Made by a program: the position numbers and the translations under genes
Assembly: GCA_027485795.1 (NCBI GenBank)
Contig: JAIXQK010000034.1
Coordinates: 1-49,008 of the forward strand
Reading direction: 5' to 3'
DNA length: 49,008 nt
Source of the DNA: Oxalobacteraceae bacterium
GTDB lineage: Bacteria > Pseudomonadota > Gammaproteobacteria > Burkholderiales > Burkholderiaceae_D
Shown: in pieces, positions 8,846-17,303 of the stretch
How positions within the stretch are numbered: position 1 is the stretch's first letter
How the letters are laid out: each line of letters begins with the position of its first letter
The notes under the pieces: generated by a model
What the model saw: only the letters and a program-made list of their open reading frames with translations
Told to the model about the DNA's origin: nothing
Databases searched by the model: none

Positions 8846-8960
8846 TCATATTCCGACCAATACATATCCCGCATCACCCACTAACTGCGTCGTCTGCTTT
8901 CGATTCAGCGTCATCGCTTAGCGTGACAATTTGTCCGACAGATATTTATCTACGCCGTGC
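8846..8960 (-). pseudogene. Caspase-like gene remnant with internal deletion
   Basis: The minus strand reads LHGVDK joined directly to YLSDKLSR, then a TAA, then AMTLNRKQTTQLVGDAG and VLVG to a TGA at 8846-8848. The tail is nearly identical to the C-terminus of paralogue 1. HGVDK corresponds to its residues 534-538 and YLSD to 652-655, so the catalytic Cys and EF-hand were deleted. The TAA stands where paralogue 1 has a Gln codon. It is the remains of a fourth caspase gene from the older element. Confidence 0.85.
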
Positions 8961-8991
8961 AGATTTTATCAGGCAAGAGCGGAAATACTTC

Positions 8992-9360
8992 TCAGCGGCA
9001 AGCAATCAAAAACCTCTCAAACAGAGCGGTCTCTGGTGGAATGTGCGACCAATCTCCCGGCGTATTGTGGCTATGCAAGACTCTTCCGCGCGCAAAATGC
9101 TCCGAGTGCCCACTTAAAGACAAGGCCCGCACTCGTTCTTTCGAACAGTCAAATTCCTCATGAATCTGTTTTGAAAACAGCCCATCACTGTCTGCCTGGC
9201 TAAAATTCACCAAAGACAAAATTTTCACCAAGTGTTTATTGGTTTGCATCTTGCTTAAATCGACATAGTTCTTGTCACCGTTATCGGCCTTGGAAAAAAG
9301 CAGCCATTCAGCTGAAGTAGAACAACAAACCACCATTAGCAAGATCGGCAGCAACCTCAT
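8992..9360 (-). CDS. Surface-adhesin-E-like secreted protein, diverged
   Basis: 122 residues. A signal peptide (MRLLPILLMVVCCSTSA) is followed by EWLLFSKADNGDKNYVDLSK, FDCSKERVRALSL, a GDWSHIPPET block and a Cys close to the C-terminus. This is the same order of landmarks as the protein at 8423 and the one at 19054, so I place it in the Adhesin_E group. The GxxG-type turn after the middle strand is altered (ARGRVLHSH). It sits just beyond the caspase remnant, so it may be the last gene of the old element or the first host gene. Confidence 0.6.
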   Translation of the reverse strand: MRLLPILLMVVCCSTSAEWLLFSKADNGDKNYVDLSKMQTNKHLVKILSLVNFSQADSDGLFSKQIHEEFDCSKERVRALSLSGHSEHFARGRVLHSHNTPGDWSHIPPETALFERFLIACR

Positions 9361-9468
9361 TTCAAGCCCCCAGCAATTACAGATTGATTGGTCTACTTTA
9401 TCATCTGTGGATACCAGCGTTGGTAGTGCTATTCATTAAGCACCCATAGACCAAGGATATCGCCCGCC

Positions 9469-10116
9469 ATGTGTGCCCACTACCAAGCCGTCACCGATTT
9501 ACCAACCCTCCGGCGTCATTTTGGGGTTGATACATCATCAGCAGAAGCACGCGCTGATGTATGGCCGGCCTACCCGAGTGTGTTTATTCGTCGTCATCCC
9601 CATGCTGATGTAGGTGATGAGGCAGTGCCCGAGCGTGATTTATCGGTCGGCCGGTTCGGCATGATTCCGCACTGGTCCAAGGATGACAAAATCAGCCGTC
9701 ACACCTACAACGCACGCAGCGAAACTGTGATGGAGAAACCCAGCTTTCGGGATGCGTGGCGCCGGTCGCGCCACTGCATTATTCCGGTAGCTGGTTTCTA
9801 TGAGCCCGACTGGCGAAGTGGGCGGGCTAAATCCACCCGAATTGAGTCTGCCGATGGTGAGCCTTTGGGGGTTGCGGGCCTTTGGAGTGTATGGCGCGCC
9901 CCGAATGGCGAGCAGGTCGAAAGTTTCACCATGTTGACCATTAATGCCAATAGCCATGCTTTGATGCGGCAGTTTCATAAACCGGAAGACGAAAAACGCA
10001 TGATCGTCATACTGCCGGCCGAGCGCTATGACGACTGGCTTCGTGCAAAACCTGAACAAAGCCTTGGGTTCTTGCTCCCCTATCCAGCCGATAAGCTTTG
10101 CGTCGCCGCCGAATAG
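9469..10116 (+). CDS. yedK: SOS response-associated peptidase (SRAP/YedK/HMCES family)
   Basis: 215 residues, normal for the family. Cys2 follows the initiator Met and is the residue that forms a thiazolidine cross-link with abasic sites in single-stranded DNA. Other family landmarks are NARSET (81-86), the Glu112 in VAGFYEPDW, the TINAN segment and His170 before EDEKRM. The family shields abasic sites at stalled forks, in the cytoplasm. The start at the ATG directly before TGT is required by the chemistry. It stands alone, and the neighbours give no pathway clue. Confidence 0.93.
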   Translation: MCAHYQAVTDLPTLRRHFGVDTSSAEARADVWPAYPSVFIRRHPHADVGDEAVPERDLSVGRFGMIPHWSKDDKISRHTYNARSETVMEKPSFRDAWRRSRHCIIPVAGFYEPDWRSGRAKSTRIESADGEPLGVAGLWSVWRAPNGEQVESFTMLTINANSHALMRQFHKPEDEKRMIVILPAERYDDWLRAKPEQSLGFLLPYPADKLCVAAE

Positions 10117-10240
10117 TTAAGTACCCCAAGCCGGAGCGGACAGTCCCTAATCACGGATGATTAACCAAGATCGCGAGCGATAAATAGATAGCTAAGCCGT
10201 ACGGCTGGTTTATGATGCGCTAACAGCAGGGGAGCGAATC

Positions 10241-10807
10241 ATGACAACTATTAATTACCCGAACGGCGACCAGTACATTGGTGAAATCTTCAATGGCAAG
10301 TACATTGGGGTCGGAACGCTGCTATTTGCTAATGGCGACAAATATGAGGGCGAGTTCAAAGATAATCGCTTCCATGGTTTAGGCATTTTGATTTATGCGA
10401 CTGGCGACCGCTATGAAGGGCAGTTCGAATCAGGCCAGTACCATGGTCGGGGTACATACTTTTATGTCAACGGCGACAAGTACACCGGTAGCTATGAGAA
10501 GGATCATCAGCACGGCAGAGGTATGTTCAACTTTGCTAATGGCGATGTGTACATCGGTGATTTCACCGACGATAAAATCCAAGGTGAAGGAACGCTGACA
10601 TTTGCTAGCGGTAGCAAATATAAAGGCCAGTTTGAAGACGGCCAGCCGCATGGTAAAGGTGTTTATCTTCACAGCAATGGTGACCGCTACACGGGTGAAT
10701 TCGTCGCTGGTGAAAAATCAGGTCAGGGAACGGAGAGCTATGCCGATGGTCGCCCGACAAAAAAAGGCGAATGGGTGAATGGTCGTTTTAATGCCCGAAA
10801 AGGCTGA
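10241..10807 (+). CDS. Cytoplasmic MORN-repeat protein
   Basis: 188 residues made almost wholly of seven full and one partial MORN repeats with a 23-residue period (pattern NGDxYxGxFxxGxxHGxG). There is no signal peptide, unlike the island proteins and the lipoprotein at 39673. GGGGAG lies 8 bp before the ATG. MORN repeats form extended beta-hairpin ladders that bind lipid or partner proteins. The C-terminus overlaps the start of the acyltransferase gene, which suggests a membrane-linked role with that enzyme, as an inference from position. Confidence 0.85.
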   Translation: MTTINYPNGDQYIGEIFNGKYIGVGTLLFANGDKYEGEFKDNRFHGLGILIYATGDRYEGQFESGQYHGRGTYFYVNGDKYTGSYEKDHQHGRGMFNFANGDVYIGDFTDDKIQGEGTLTFASGSKYKGQFEDGQPHGKGVYLHSNGDRYTGEFVAGEKSGQGTESYADGRPTKKGEWVNGRFNARKG

Positions 10808-12842
10808 CCTGAATGTAGCGTCGTCAGCTAAATGGCTGGCCAAGCCAAGCTACCGGCCTGATATCGACGGTCTTCGAGCACTTGCTGTACTGGCCGTCAT
10901 CGCATTTCATGCATTTCCAGCGTGGGTCTCAGGCGGCTTCATCGGTGTCGATGTTTTCTTCGTTATCTCAGGCTTTCTGATTACCAACCTTGTACAAGAC
11001 AGCCTGCAACAGCAAAGTTTCAGCTTCCGTACATTTTATGCCAGTCGTGTGCGGCGACTTTTTCCTGCCCTTGTGATTGTTCTACTTGCCTGCCAAGTAT
11101 TCGGCTGGTTTGCATTGCTCTCAGATGAATACAAAGCCTTGGGCAAGCATATCGCGGCCAGTACGGTTTTCATCCCCAATCTCATCTTCTGGCGGGAAAG
11201 CGGTTATTTTGATTACGCCGCAGACGCCAAGCCGCTACTTCATCTATGGAGTTTGGGTATTGAAGAGCAGTTCTATATCTTCTGGCCGGTTGTGGTTTGG
11301 TTGGGATTCAATTACAGCCTCAGCATCATCAAGATCGGCACAACGATCTTGCTCGCATCATTGCTGTTGAACCTGACCATGATTGAGGAAGCCGCCTCGG
11401 CCACGTTTTTCTTTCCCGTTACGCGGATGTGGGAACTGTTATCAGGATGCTTGCTTGCAAGTTTGGCGAGATCTAACACCGGGTGCGTAGCCGCGATTAA
11501 GGCCAAACTCGGAACAAATCGGGTCATCAATGAAGCCCTTTCAATTCTCGGGTTAGTGCTATTGATATCAGGCGTATTTCTGCTTGACCAAGAGCTGAGT
11601 TTCCCAGGTATCTGGGCATTAGTACCTGTATTCGGCACCTGCTGCATCATCCTCGCGGGACATCAGTCCTGGGTCAATCAATCGCTGCTGGCCAATCGCC
11701 CACTGGTCTGGATTGGATTAATCAGCTTCCCGCTATACCTGTGGCATTGGCCCTTACTCTCTTTTGCAAGAATTCTGGAAGGCAGTAAGCCCGACTGGCA
11801 AATTCGCGTCGTATTAGTCGCTGGCGCATTTGCGTTAGCCTTCCTTACCTATACCCTGATTGAGCGGCGGTTACGGTTTGGTCGACACCTTCAAGCCAAA
11901 ACCTTCGGACTAATTGCCGGCATGATCTTGGTAGGCGGTATCGGCTTCGGTACCTACATGCAAGATGGATTTACATCAAGATACGCCAACCGAGCGGTCG
12001 AAGCTCAAATCGCTGACTTGAAGTTTGATATCCCGGATGGCACGGGTTGGTATTGTGATGATAGCGGCCACGATAGTCCGCGTTGTCACGCAACGGGTCC
12101 CAATCCAACGGTGGTTGTCATGGGTGATAGCCATGCGCTGACGATTTACTCAGGACTACGCGAACGCTTCAAAGCCAAGGGTCAGGCCATAGGGCTGTAT
12201 GGTGCCAGCGATGGGTGCCCACCGCTATTGAGCGTGGTTATCCAAGACCAAGGCGGCGATTACAGAAACTGCTTGAAAAAGGGAACCCGGGCCATCCAGC
12301 GCGTCATCGCTGATTCAGCAATACAGGAAGTGATCTTGACGAACAGAGGGCCGATGTACACCACGGGTATTGGTTTCGGCGAGGTGGAATCAGAGCAATT
12401 TGGTACGTGGGTGCTTCATTTTGCGGGTGAAGACAAAAGCCTACGAAGCAATGAAGCTGTGTTCACCTTGGGTCTTGAAAAGACACTGGATGCGCTACTC
12501 GCCGCTGGAAAAAAAGTGACTTTCTTGCACGATGTGCCAGAGCTCGGCTTTGATATTCGAAGTTGTTTTTCTTTCAGACCACTATCAATCACTAACAAGG
12601 TAACCACCCCCTGCGCCGTCAGCAGAAAAGATTTCGAGGCAAGAACTGCCGCCTACAGAGCTATGGTGAATAAAATTTTAGCGCAACGACCCGCAATCAA
12701 AGTGATCGATTTGGCTGAGGGCTTATGTGATGAGCAATGGTGCTTTGGGTCAAAAGATGGTGCTTTGTTTTACATCGATGACGACCACTTGAGTCATCGG
12801 GGTGCTGACTATGTCGTAGGAAAATTGTGGGACAAGTTTTAG
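10779..12842 (+). CDS. OafA-type acyltransferase with C-terminal SGNH domain
   Basis: 687 residues. An acyltransferase-3 membrane domain (about residues 25-380, some ten hydrophobic helices) opens with YRPDIDGLRALAVLAVIAFH, whose histidine is the family's catalytic one, and includes the FFVISGFLI and LWSLGIEEQFY motifs. A periplasmic SGNH-type domain follows, with GDSHA (449-453) and a DxxH at 667-670. Such proteins O-acetylate lipopolysaccharide, peptidoglycan or exopolysaccharide. The start overlaps the MORN gene by 29 bp; an alternative ATG at 10791 is possible. The acceptor cannot be named from the sequence. Confidence 0.9.
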   Translation: MVVLMPEKADLNVASSAKWLAKPSYRPDIDGLRALAVLAVIAFHAFPAWVSGGFIGVDVFFVISGFLITNLVQDSLQQQSFSFRTFYASRVRRLFPALVIVLLACQVFGWFALLSDEYKALGKHIAASTVFIPNLIFWRESGYFDYAADAKPLLHLWSLGIEEQFYIFWPVVVWLGFNYSLSIIKIGTTILLASLLLNLTMIEEAASATFFFPVTRMWELLSGCLLASLARSNTGCVAAIKAKLGTNRVINEALSILGLVLLISGVFLLDQELSFPGIWALVPVFGTCCIILAGHQSWVNQSLLANRPLVWIGLISFPLYLWHWPLLSFARILEGSKPDWQIRVVLVAGAFALAFLTYTLIERRLRFGRHLQAKTFGLIAGMILVGGIGFGTYMQDGFTSRYANRAVEAQIADLKFDIPDGTGWYCDDSGHDSPRCHATGPNPTVVVMGDSHALTIYSGLRERFKAKGQAIGLYGASDGCPPLLSVVIQDQGGDYRNCLKKGTRAIQRVIADSAIQEVILTNRGPMYTTGIGFGEVESEQFGTWVLHFAGEDKSLRSNEAVFTLGLEKTLDALLAAGKKVTFLHDVPELGFDIRSCFSFRPLSITNKVTTPCAVSRKDFEARTAAYRAMVNKILAQRPAIKVIDLAEGLCDEQWCFGSKDGALFYIDDDHLSHRGADYVVGKLWDKF

Positions 12843-12873
12843 CTCATGTATTTATCGAAAAAACAAAGGCGTA

Positions 12874-13530
12874 TTATTTGGAGAATGCTCGCCGTATGAA
12901 GGGGTCAATATTCGGCTGATCCAGAAGCCACCGAACATAGTCTTTAGGCACTTCGCTGATCGGTTTACCCTTATGCTTTCCGAAAGGCATATGGGTGGGT
13001 ACGCGCGACTCTTCGGATTTTTGCCAAAGCACCTCAAGCGAATCAATCTTTAATTTCTGGCAGATGTGTTCAAGGATGGTCGCGCAGATACGAATATCTG
13101 CCCCGGCGGAGTGAGCATTCTTAAGCCGCTCTTTGGCATTTGCCCTGTCAAGAAAATACAGCAAAGCGCCTTGTTTATGCGACTCTAGTTCAGGCCATAC
13201 TGCCCTTGAAAGGTTCAAGGTGCAAATACGCCGAACGTCGGGTGAGCCTGCCACCGTCCAGTCAAAGTCAACATTGTGACCTATCAGATATTCAAGGCCC
13301 GTAGGCAATTGAAAAGAACTCGATGAAGGGCAATCGACCAGATCTTCCTCAAGAATATGATGTGTGGCGAGTGCGGCTATGCCAATCGGCTTACTCGGTT
13401 TGTAGCGTTGTTCAAACTCACCACCGAGCGTGAGTGGCGATAGAGATTTCACTTCAAGCCAGGCGGCTTCCACGATTTCTGGTGCATCAAGACCGGTGGT
13501 CTCAGTATCAAATATGATTGCTTGGGTCAT
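12874..13530 (-). CDS. exoX: ExoX-like DEDDh 3'-5' exonuclease
   Basis: 218 residues. The exonuclease motifs are FDTETTG (Asp8, Glu10), GHNVDFDW (Asp88) and HSAGAD (His140, Asp145), which makes it DEDDh type. The C-terminal MPFGKHKGKPISEVP segment (about 181-205) is the DUF3820 motif often fused to ExoX-like enzymes. The expected role is single-strand DNA trimming in repair, in the cytoplasm. It converges on the acyltransferase gene with a 31-bp gap. Confidence 0.85.
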   Translation of the reverse strand: MTQAIIFDTETTGLDAPEIVEAAWLEVKSLSPLTLGGEFEQRYKPSKPIGIAALATHHILEEDLVDCPSSSSFQLPTGLEYLIGHNVDFDWTVAGSPDVRRICTLNLSRAVWPELESHKQGALLYFLDRANAKERLKNAHSAGADIRICATILEHICQKLKIDSLEVLWQKSEESRVPTHMPFGKHKGKPISEVPKDYVRWLLDQPNIDPFIRRAFSK

Positions 13531-13890
13531 GGCGATGATTAGCCCGATTTTCCGGTCTTTTGTTGATCCAATACGAGTTTTTCATCGGATCATTTGGTTG
13601 TGTCGGCGATTATTTTCAGTCCCAAATCAAAGGGCTGAGTCGCAGCTTGAATAAATGGTACACCACCTGTTGATCGACGAGCCTGTATTCGCGACGGGTT
13701 ATGAAAATACTATGATGACCACGGTGGGTAAGTGCCACTTCTCATCAAGTACGCCAATAGCTTGGGCACCAAACTGATGTGACACAGGGGATTCGCACGC
13801 ACTAGTTCGGTAGAGGTGAACAACGCTCGCTCACATCTTGCACGGTAACGAACCGACTATACGTAAATCATTCGCTATGCTCGTGACTGG
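13531..13890. other. Intergenic stretch without a recognised gene
   Basis: About 360 bases upstream of the exonuclease and downstream of the methyltransferase. No credible ORF, terminator or repeat was found. It should contain the promoter of the exonuclease, but no hexamer pair stands out. Confidence 0.4.
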
Positions 13891-14517
13891 CTAGTCAGCG
13901 AAGGATGGCTTCAGCTCATATGATTGCGCGAGCCACTCGATGCCTGAATCGTCGATCTTATCTTGATTAGTCCATTGCTCAAGTAGCTCAAAGCCGTTCA
14001 ATGCAAACAAGCGCTGCAGATCTTGCGCGCGATGGAGTTGGAAAAAGCGGCCTTCTTCATCGCGATGCTGTGCGTCGATGCCGGGCTTTTGGGTGGGGGT
14101 AGCGAAAATAAGGCGCCCCTGAGATTTCAGGCAAGCGCGCAGGGACTGCACCGATTTTTCTAGTACCTCTTGTTTCAGATGCATGAATACCCCGTAGCAA
14201 AGCACGCCATCAAATTGTCCACCGAATGGTATGCCCAGCTCGGGTAAGCCACCAACGCTCAGCCGACCTTTCAGCTCGGGGTGAGTTTGCTGTGCAACCT
14301 GAATGAATACTGCCGACGGGTCGACGCCGTAGACCTGAAAACCCCTATTCGCGAGTAGCGCTAGGTCTCGGCCTGAACCGCAGCCAATGTCGAGAATCTT
14401 GCCGGCCTTGGCGAAAGTCGTATCAAAATGCATCGCTGCGACACTGCTCACTTGCTCATAGCGCGCTGCGAGCTCGGGCGCGTGGGTATTGTAGTAGGCC
14501 AGTGTGGGGTGATCCAT
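13891..14517 (-). CDS. Class I SAM-dependent methyltransferase
   Basis: 208 residues. The SAM-binding motif I is ILDIGCGSGRDLALL (41-55), and an acidic residue follows the second strand (VYGVDPS). A FDGVLCYGVFMHL segment is the usual post-motif II strand. The fold is clear; the substrate is not. The GAGGTGG ribosome-binding site overlaps the TGA of the lipoprotein gene upstream, so the two are translationally coupled. Confidence 0.88.
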   Translation of the reverse strand: MDHPTLAYYNTHAPELAARYEQVSSVAAMHFDTTFAKAGKILDIGCGSGRDLALLANRGFQVYGVDPSAVFIQVAQQTHPELKGRLSVGGLPELGIPFGGQFDGVLCYGVFMHLKQEVLEKSVQSLRACLKSQGRLIFATPTQKPGIDAQHRDEEGRFFQLHRAQDLQRLFALNGFELLEQWTNQDKIDDSGIEWLAQSYELKPSFAD

Positions 14518-14523
14518 CCCACC

Positions 14524-15033
14524 TCACTGCATTATGAAAATCTTCGGCCGGCATTCTGGCGGAATACCGTACCCCGTCGACCTCACCTTGTTTTCAGTGG
14601 AAAATTCAACCTGAAACCACCTGCAAAACGGTGTGATGTATCGAAAGTTCCAAACATAGCCGCGGTTGCGGGCAAGTCCGTAAGTGTCGCGCGACATGCC
14701 GATTCGATCGATCACCTCACTCACATCCATGCCTGGCGTGATCTGCCGAAAATTCTCTTCAGTCAGCAGCTGCTTGTATCCAGTTACTTTGCCGTCTGCG
14801 TCAAATTGCAGCGAATAGGTGTGCTTACCAAAGGGACCGCGCGGAAAATCGAGTCGCTGCGCTTGGTTCAGGTCTGGCGGCGCTGGGTAGGGTTGGCCCA
14901 TTTCGGTGATGACCTGTGCGCGTGACATACCGATGAAGCGCTCTGAAGGCCCGTAGGTTTGGCAGCCGGCCAGTAGCGCAACGGCAATCGCTGATAAAAG
15001 AGCAGTTCGTAGTGATCTCAGCGTGAAGTTCAT
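14524..15033 (-). CDS. Lipoprotein with BamE/SmpA-like repeats
   Basis: 169 residues. The signal ends with the lipobox LLAGC at Cys24. Two copies of a short helix-strand unit follow: GMSRAQVITEMGQP at 35-48 and GMDVSEVIDRIGMS at 100-113, the pattern of SmpA/OmlA (BamE-like) domains. It is expected on the periplasmic face of the outer or inner membrane. First gene of a two-gene unit with the methyltransferase; the ends are 6 bp apart. Confidence 0.75.
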   Translation of the reverse strand: MNFTLRSLRTALLSAIAVALLAGCQTYGPSERFIGMSRAQVITEMGQPYPAPPDLNQAQRLDFPRGPFGKHTYSLQFDADGKVTGYKQLLTEENFRQITPGMDVSEVIDRIGMSRDTYGLARNRGYVWNFRYITPFCRWFQVEFSTENKVRSTGYGIPPECRPKIFIMQ

Positions 15034-15196
15034 AATGGTCTAGATACATAGCCCACTACGGTCATGTAGCGAGCACAGAAGGTGTAGATTGGGTAAGGCG
15101 CTATGATGTCCAAAGTTCTTTGCTGAATTAGCGAACGACGACGGATACCCTACAACAAAATGCCGCCGATGTCCTTGGCGGTTAATCCCAGACAGC

Positions 15197-16096
15197 ATGA
15201 ATTCCCCTGTTTCCGATGCGCCCAAAGCCGAGTCGCCCCTAGCGCTTGTATCGCTGATGCTCGGTGGCGTGGTTTGGGGCCTGGCTTGGTGGCCCTTGAA
15301 ATACTTTGGGCAGCAAGGCTTGGATGGGCATGCGATTGCGCTGACAGCATATGGGCTAGTGGCGGTGGTGTCGCTGCCATTGATCTGGCGAGAGCGTCGT
15401 TTGTGGCGAGGCGAATGGCGCTTGCTGCTCTTGATTGGCCTGCTGTTCGGCATTGCCAATTTCTTGTTCACTTGGGCCTTGATGGTGGGCTCGGTGGTGC
15501 GCGGCATGCTGCTGTTTTTTCTTTTGCCAGCTTGGGGTGTGATTGGCGGCAAGCTATTCCTTCATGAGCAGCTTGGGCTACGGCGTTTACTCGCAGTTGC
15601 ACTTTGCCTAGTCGGTGTATTTACCATTGTTGGCGGTTTAGAGGTCTTCGATACTCCACTCAGCTTTGCCGATGCGGCAGCATTTTTGGCAGGCATGGCC
15701 TACACTGGCGCAGGCATTGCTAATCGCTCAGCGGTGGCGATACCAATGACAAGTCGTACCATGATGGCGTTTGTCGGTTGCACCACGATCGCACTGTTTG
15801 GTTTGTTGGTTCATGTGCCTGCAGTACCGATGATGATGGCCAGCGACTGGGCTTTATTGGTGCTCTATGCATTTATTTGGCTGGTTGGCGGTACGCTGCT
15901 GTCGACCTATGGCGTCACCTATGTACAAGCGAGCAGGGCTGCCGTGATGCAAGTGCTTGAGCTGATTGTGGCGATGGTCTCTGCCGTGCTGCTTGGCGGT
16001 GAATCCTTGTCAACCGGTGAGATCATTGGTGCCCTGATGATTCTTGGCGCGACGATGATCGAAGCGCTTGGCACGCGATCTTCAGAGGCGTCGTAG
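15197..16096 (+). CDS. DMT-superfamily (EamA) transporter
   Basis: 299 residues with ten hydrophobic segments in two EamA halves (about 15-145 and 160-290). Typical features are GVVWGLAW near the start and the GE(S/x)L segment in the last helices. Family members export metabolites such as amino acids, but the substrate is not readable. The ATG at 15197 follows GACAGC only, so the ribosome-binding site is weak. Confidence 0.85.
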   Translation: MNSPVSDAPKAESPLALVSLMLGGVVWGLAWWPLKYFGQQGLDGHAIALTAYGLVAVVSLPLIWRERRLWRGEWRLLLLIGLLFGIANFLFTWALMVGSVVRGMLLFFLLPAWGVIGGKLFLHEQLGLRRLLAVALCLVGVFTIVGGLEVFDTPLSFADAAAFLAGMAYTGAGIANRSAVAIPMTSRTMMAFVGCTTIALFGLLVHVPAVPMMMASDWALLVLYAFIWLVGGTLLSTYGVTYVQASRAAVMQVLELIVAMVSAVLLGGESLSTGEIIGALMILGATMIEALGTRSSEAS

Positions 16097-16176
16097 CAAG
16101 TTCGACAGCTTGTCCGTGCGCCTTCATGTCATTTCGTTTGGCTCATTCAACTCGGTTCACTTTTGCGTTGGTATCC

Positions 16177-16737
16177 ATGAATTCACTTCGCCTCGGAGTT
16201 TTACTCATCTCTTTTTTAATGCTATCTGCCATGACAAACGCCCAAACGCTTGATTTCACCGATACCCAGATCGTGGAGCAGATGTGGGTCGTGAATGATG
16301 GTGTGATGGGCGGCGTTTCGCAGTCACGCTTTCGTCGTAGTGCTGAGGGAGTGATTATCGAAGGCAATGTCTCTCTGGAGAACAATGGTGGATTTGCTTC
16401 GGTAAGAAGTGCTGCAGCATTTGGTGTTGGTACTGTTGCTCTTGAGCTGAAGATCAAAGGGGATGGCAAACGTTACAAGTTCATTCTTCGCACAGACGCT
16501 GCACCACGCTCGCCGATGTATCAAGCCGACTTCGTCGCTGCAGAGGGTTGGCACACCTATAGGTTCCTGCCGAGCGATTTCAGAGCAAGTTTTCGTGGCC
16601 GAGCGGTGGATGCGCCTGACTTGGTATTCGCTGATGCCAAAGAACTCGGCATCTTGATCGCAGACAAACAAGCGGGCTCGTTTCGACTGCAATTACAAGA
16701 TATTCGTGCTCTGACCACTGTCAACAGCAGCCGGTAA
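16177..16737 (+). CDS. Secreted CIA30-domain protein
   Basis: 186 residues from ATG 16177; an upstream in-frame ATG at 16126 would add 17 residues that spoil the signal peptide. After the signal (ending TNAQT) comes WVVNDGVMGGVSQSRF, the N-terminal signature of CIA30-like (complex I intermediate-associated 30) domains. Then come the strand-rich carbohydrate-binding-like core (RYKFILRTD, WHTYRFLPSDFRA) and the GILIADKQAGSFRLQLQDI end. Bacterial members are secreted beta-sandwich proteins of uncertain role. It follows the DMT gene by 80 bp on the same strand. Confidence 0.8.
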   Translation: MNSLRLGVLLISFLMLSAMTNAQTLDFTDTQIVEQMWVVNDGVMGGVSQSRFRRSAEGVIIEGNVSLENNGGFASVRSAAAFGVGTVALELKIKGDGKRYKFILRTDAAPRSPMYQADFVAAEGWHTYRFLPSDFRASFRGRAVDAPDLVFADAKELGILIADKQAGSFRLQLQDIRALTTVNSSR

Positions 16738-17060
16738 TACCCGTGCAGGCAAATCCATGATGTGAGTCAGGGTTTGGCGACGATCCATTTTGATTTAAAC
16801 CTTACATCAGGCATGAGTTTCGACATGCACCGGATAAAAGATATTTGATAAATGTTAATCAATTATTTTTTTGAAAATTCTTCGAGAAGAGAATTATTGG
16901 AATGCTAACTATCGATAACTCGTTGAATTATCAACGGCTGTTATGCTAGTTATTGCGAAATAAGTAATTTTTTCTGTTGATATTGCTAAATTGCACCCCT
17001 AAACTCGACTTCGAGAGAAGCCTACTCTTTCGAACACGTCGTTTGATTTGGCAATTTCGC
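16738..17060. other. A+T-rich stretch, possible small-RNA gene start
   Basis: No ORF is present. A palindrome, CGTTGA-ATTA-TCAACG, lies at 16921-16936. It is followed directly by an extended -10 box, TGTTATGCT (16939-16947). A terminator follows at 17061-17089 with no coding frame between, so an RNA of roughly 135 nt is possible. Confidence 0.35.
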
Positions 17061-17089
17061 CGGCCACATTTCTGTGGCCGTTTCTTTTT
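16954..17089 (+). ncRNA. Candidate small RNA
   Basis: Start inferred from the extended -10 at 16939-16947, end from the strong terminator at 17061-17089. The segment contains no ribosome-binding site with a plausible frame. A CTCGACTTCGAGAG hairpin lies near 17007-17020. I know no family match. It could also be a degraded leader. Confidence 0.3.
17061..17089 (+). terminator. Rho-independent terminator
   Basis: Perfect 8-bp stem CGGCCACA/TGTGGCCG with a TTTC loop, followed by TTTCTTTTT. It lies 324 bp past the CIA30 gene and ahead of the sugar dehydrogenase promoter. Confidence 0.85.
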
Positions 17090-17115
17090 ACATATCTAAA
17101 ACCTGTTTGATTTGC

Positions 17116-17143
17116 TTGAAATCGTTAGTAATTCATGTATGCT
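17116..17143 (+). promoter_or_regulatory. Sigma-70 promoter of the sugar dehydrogenase gene
   Basis: TTGAAA (17116-17121) and TATGCT (17138-17143) are spaced 16 bp apart, just after the preceding terminator. Transcription would begin near 17150 and give a leader of about 150 nt. The leader contains a long hairpin at 17161-17193 with arms starting GCTGC and ending GCAGC. Confidence 0.55.
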
Positions 17144-17303
17144 AAAAAGCGAATCATGTGGCTGCGACTACTTTCGGAGTGGTACTTTGCAGCTGAATGA
17201 TCTCCACGCGCTGTTCTTCGGTTCGTGTAGTAGGTACGTAGGGAAATGCTAGCGGCGAGGAAATGCGAAGCGATGCTGCCCCCCAACTCAACTAGGAGAC
17301 AAA

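Noticed and set aside
12852-13046. A 64-residue minus-strand ORF at the exonuclease end
   Set aside because: It overlaps the exonuclease C-terminus in another frame and has no family features.
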